A stretch of 64,000 nucleotides of DNA. Source: Pseudoalteromonas aurantia 208 (GTDB taxonomy: Bacteria > Pseudomonadota > Gammaproteobacteria > Enterobacterales > Alteromonadaceae). This document shows, piece by piece, positions 63,209 through 64,000 of the stretch. The notes under the pieces were generated by a model. The model was not told the origin of the DNA. It saw only the letters and a program-made list of their open reading frames with translations, and did no database searches. Position numbers and translations under genes: made by a program. Location of the stretch: contig NZ_AQGV01000013.1 of the NCBI RefSeq assembly GCF_014858725.1, positions 310,001 to 374,000 of the forward strand, read 5' to 3'. Numbering within the stretch: position 1 is the first letter of the stretch; every line of letters starts with the position of its first letter.

Positions 63209-64000
63209 ATGGCAAAACAAAAGAAACTCAGTAAAGGCCAATCCAGACGGATCAGTGCCAACCATCAAAAACGTTTGCACAAAGCTAAACAGCAAAAAGC
63301 AGACATAACAGAGACCGCATGGCAGGCCGACAACCTAGGCCCGACTGAAAATGCAGTGGTACTTAGCCGTTTTGGTCAACATGCCGATATTGAAACTATT
63401 AACGGGGAAGTATTGCGTTGTAATATTCGTCGTACAGTCTCGAACTTAGTGTGCGGCGACGAAGTGATATTCCGGCGCGCAAAAGTCAGTGAAGGTGATT
63501 TAGCTGGCGTGATTGAAGCAACAGAAGAACGCCGTAGCCAGCTCACTCGCCCCGACTTTTACGATGGGATCAAAGTTGTCGCAGCAAACATCGACCAAAT
63601 ACTCATGGTCTCTGCTGTCCTGCCTGAGTTTACACCACAAATTATCGATCGTTATTTGGTCGCCTGTGAAGATATGGGTATTGAACCAATTTTAGTGCTC
63701 AATAAAATTGACTTGCTAGATGACGAAGGGCTGCAACATATCGAAGAAGTACTCGATATTTATCGAGGTTTAGGATATAAAGTTTTGTTGGTAAGCAATA
63801 AGTCAAAGCAAGGTATTGATGAATTAAAACAGCAGCTTGTAGATAAAAACAGTATTTTTGTTGGCCAATCGGGTGTGGGTAAGTCGACTTTAGTGAACAC
63901 GGTTTTACCCAATGCAGACATTCTGACGAAACAAGTCTCTGAAAATAGCGGGCTGGGCCAACACACCACGACCGTATCTCGACTTCACCACCTACCATCT
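63209..64000 (+). CDS. rsgA: Small-subunit assembly GTPase RsgA (partial, C-terminus outside window)
   Basis: 264 codons seen, open to the edge; the full protein should have about 340-350 residues. The basic N-terminus MAKQKKLSKGQSRRISANHQKRL is typical. An OB-fold region follows, then the circularly permuted GTPase order: NKID (G4) near residue 168 precedes GQSGVGKST (G1) near 220. It releases late 30S assembly factors. ATG at 63209; an in-frame GTG two codons upstream is possible. The zinc-binding C-terminus lies beyond the window. Confidence 0.94.
   Translation, partial: MAKQKKLSKGQSRRISANHQKRLHKAKQQKADITETAWQADNLGPTENAVVLSRFGQHADIETINGEVLRCNIRRTVSNLVCGDEVIFRRAKVSEGDLAGVIEATEERRSQLTRPDFYDGIKVVAANIDQILMVSAVLPEFTPQIIDRYLVACEDMGIEPILVLNKIDLLDDEGLQHIEEVLDIYRGLGYKVLLVSNKSKQGIDELKQQLVDKNSIFVGQSGVGKSTLVNTVLPNADILTKQVSENSGLGQHTTTVSRLHHLPS

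Overview
The window looks like the chromosome of a marine gammaproteobacterium of the Alteromonadales, most likely Pseudoalteromonas or a close relative. This is inferred from gene content: a secreted S8 protease with PPC domains, a PilE/FimT/PilV/PilW minor-pilin cluster, and core blocks rpsF-priB-rpsR-rplI, dnaB-alr, prlC/rsmJ/gor and orn/rsgA in gammaproteobacterial style. No species-level marker was checked.

Layout. 1-7408 (minus): start of a type VI secretion operon, tssA-hcp-tssB-tssC-tssC paralogue-tssE-tssF (tssF runs off the edge). 8046-14332: small metabolic genes (tautomerase, lumazine-binding-like protein, glutathione S-transferase) with a divergent LysR regulator, then a secreted metallo-beta-lactamase-fold protein divergent from a CadC-like membrane regulator. 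14512-15749: an IS3-family insertion sequence. 16161-17483: a Fic AMP-transferase behind palindromic repeats. 17739-38634: a complete Tn7-like transposon inserted at the stop codon of a yhiN-type flavoprotein gene. 40181-50346: secreted protease, chemotaxis receptor, rsmJ, a response regulator, prlC and gor. 50813-56028: yjbQ, alr, dnaB and an ECF sigma/anti-sigma/DUF4097 operon. 56204-59789: five prepilin-like genes. 60126-61556: the rplI-rpsR-priB-rpsF operon. 61732-62354: six identical tRNA-Gly(GCC) genes. Then orn and divergent rsgA (cut by the edge).

The Tn7-like element is the most interesting part. It has matching 27-bp ends beginning TGT and ending ACA, repeated TnsB-type sites (TGTCTTC core), a tnsA-tnsB-tnsC-tniQ-tniQ operon reading toward the left end, and about 13 kb of cargo between tnsA and the right end. 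The cargo is a co-directional gene string: a one-domain type I specificity subunit, an HsdM-like protein that has lost its methyltransferase motifs, a membrane-anchored NERD nuclease, a trio resembling AVAST type 1 (metallo-beta-lactamase protein, trypsin-like protease fused to a STAND NTPase, small protein), and an AlbA_2/Schlafen-like protein. Two convergent genes (DUF2971 and an unrecognised protein) close the right end. The divergent region between tnsA and the cargo carries two copies of an interrupted palindrome, CCCACT-N5-AGTGGG. That is the kind of site a half-size type I specificity subunit would recognise as a dimer. My main new hypothesis is that the catalytically dead HsdM/half-HsdS pair binds these sites and either controls both operons or guides another nuclease.

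A second transposon-end-like sequence in the opposite orientation (17639-17734) abuts the left end, so the yhiN site seems to have been used more than once.
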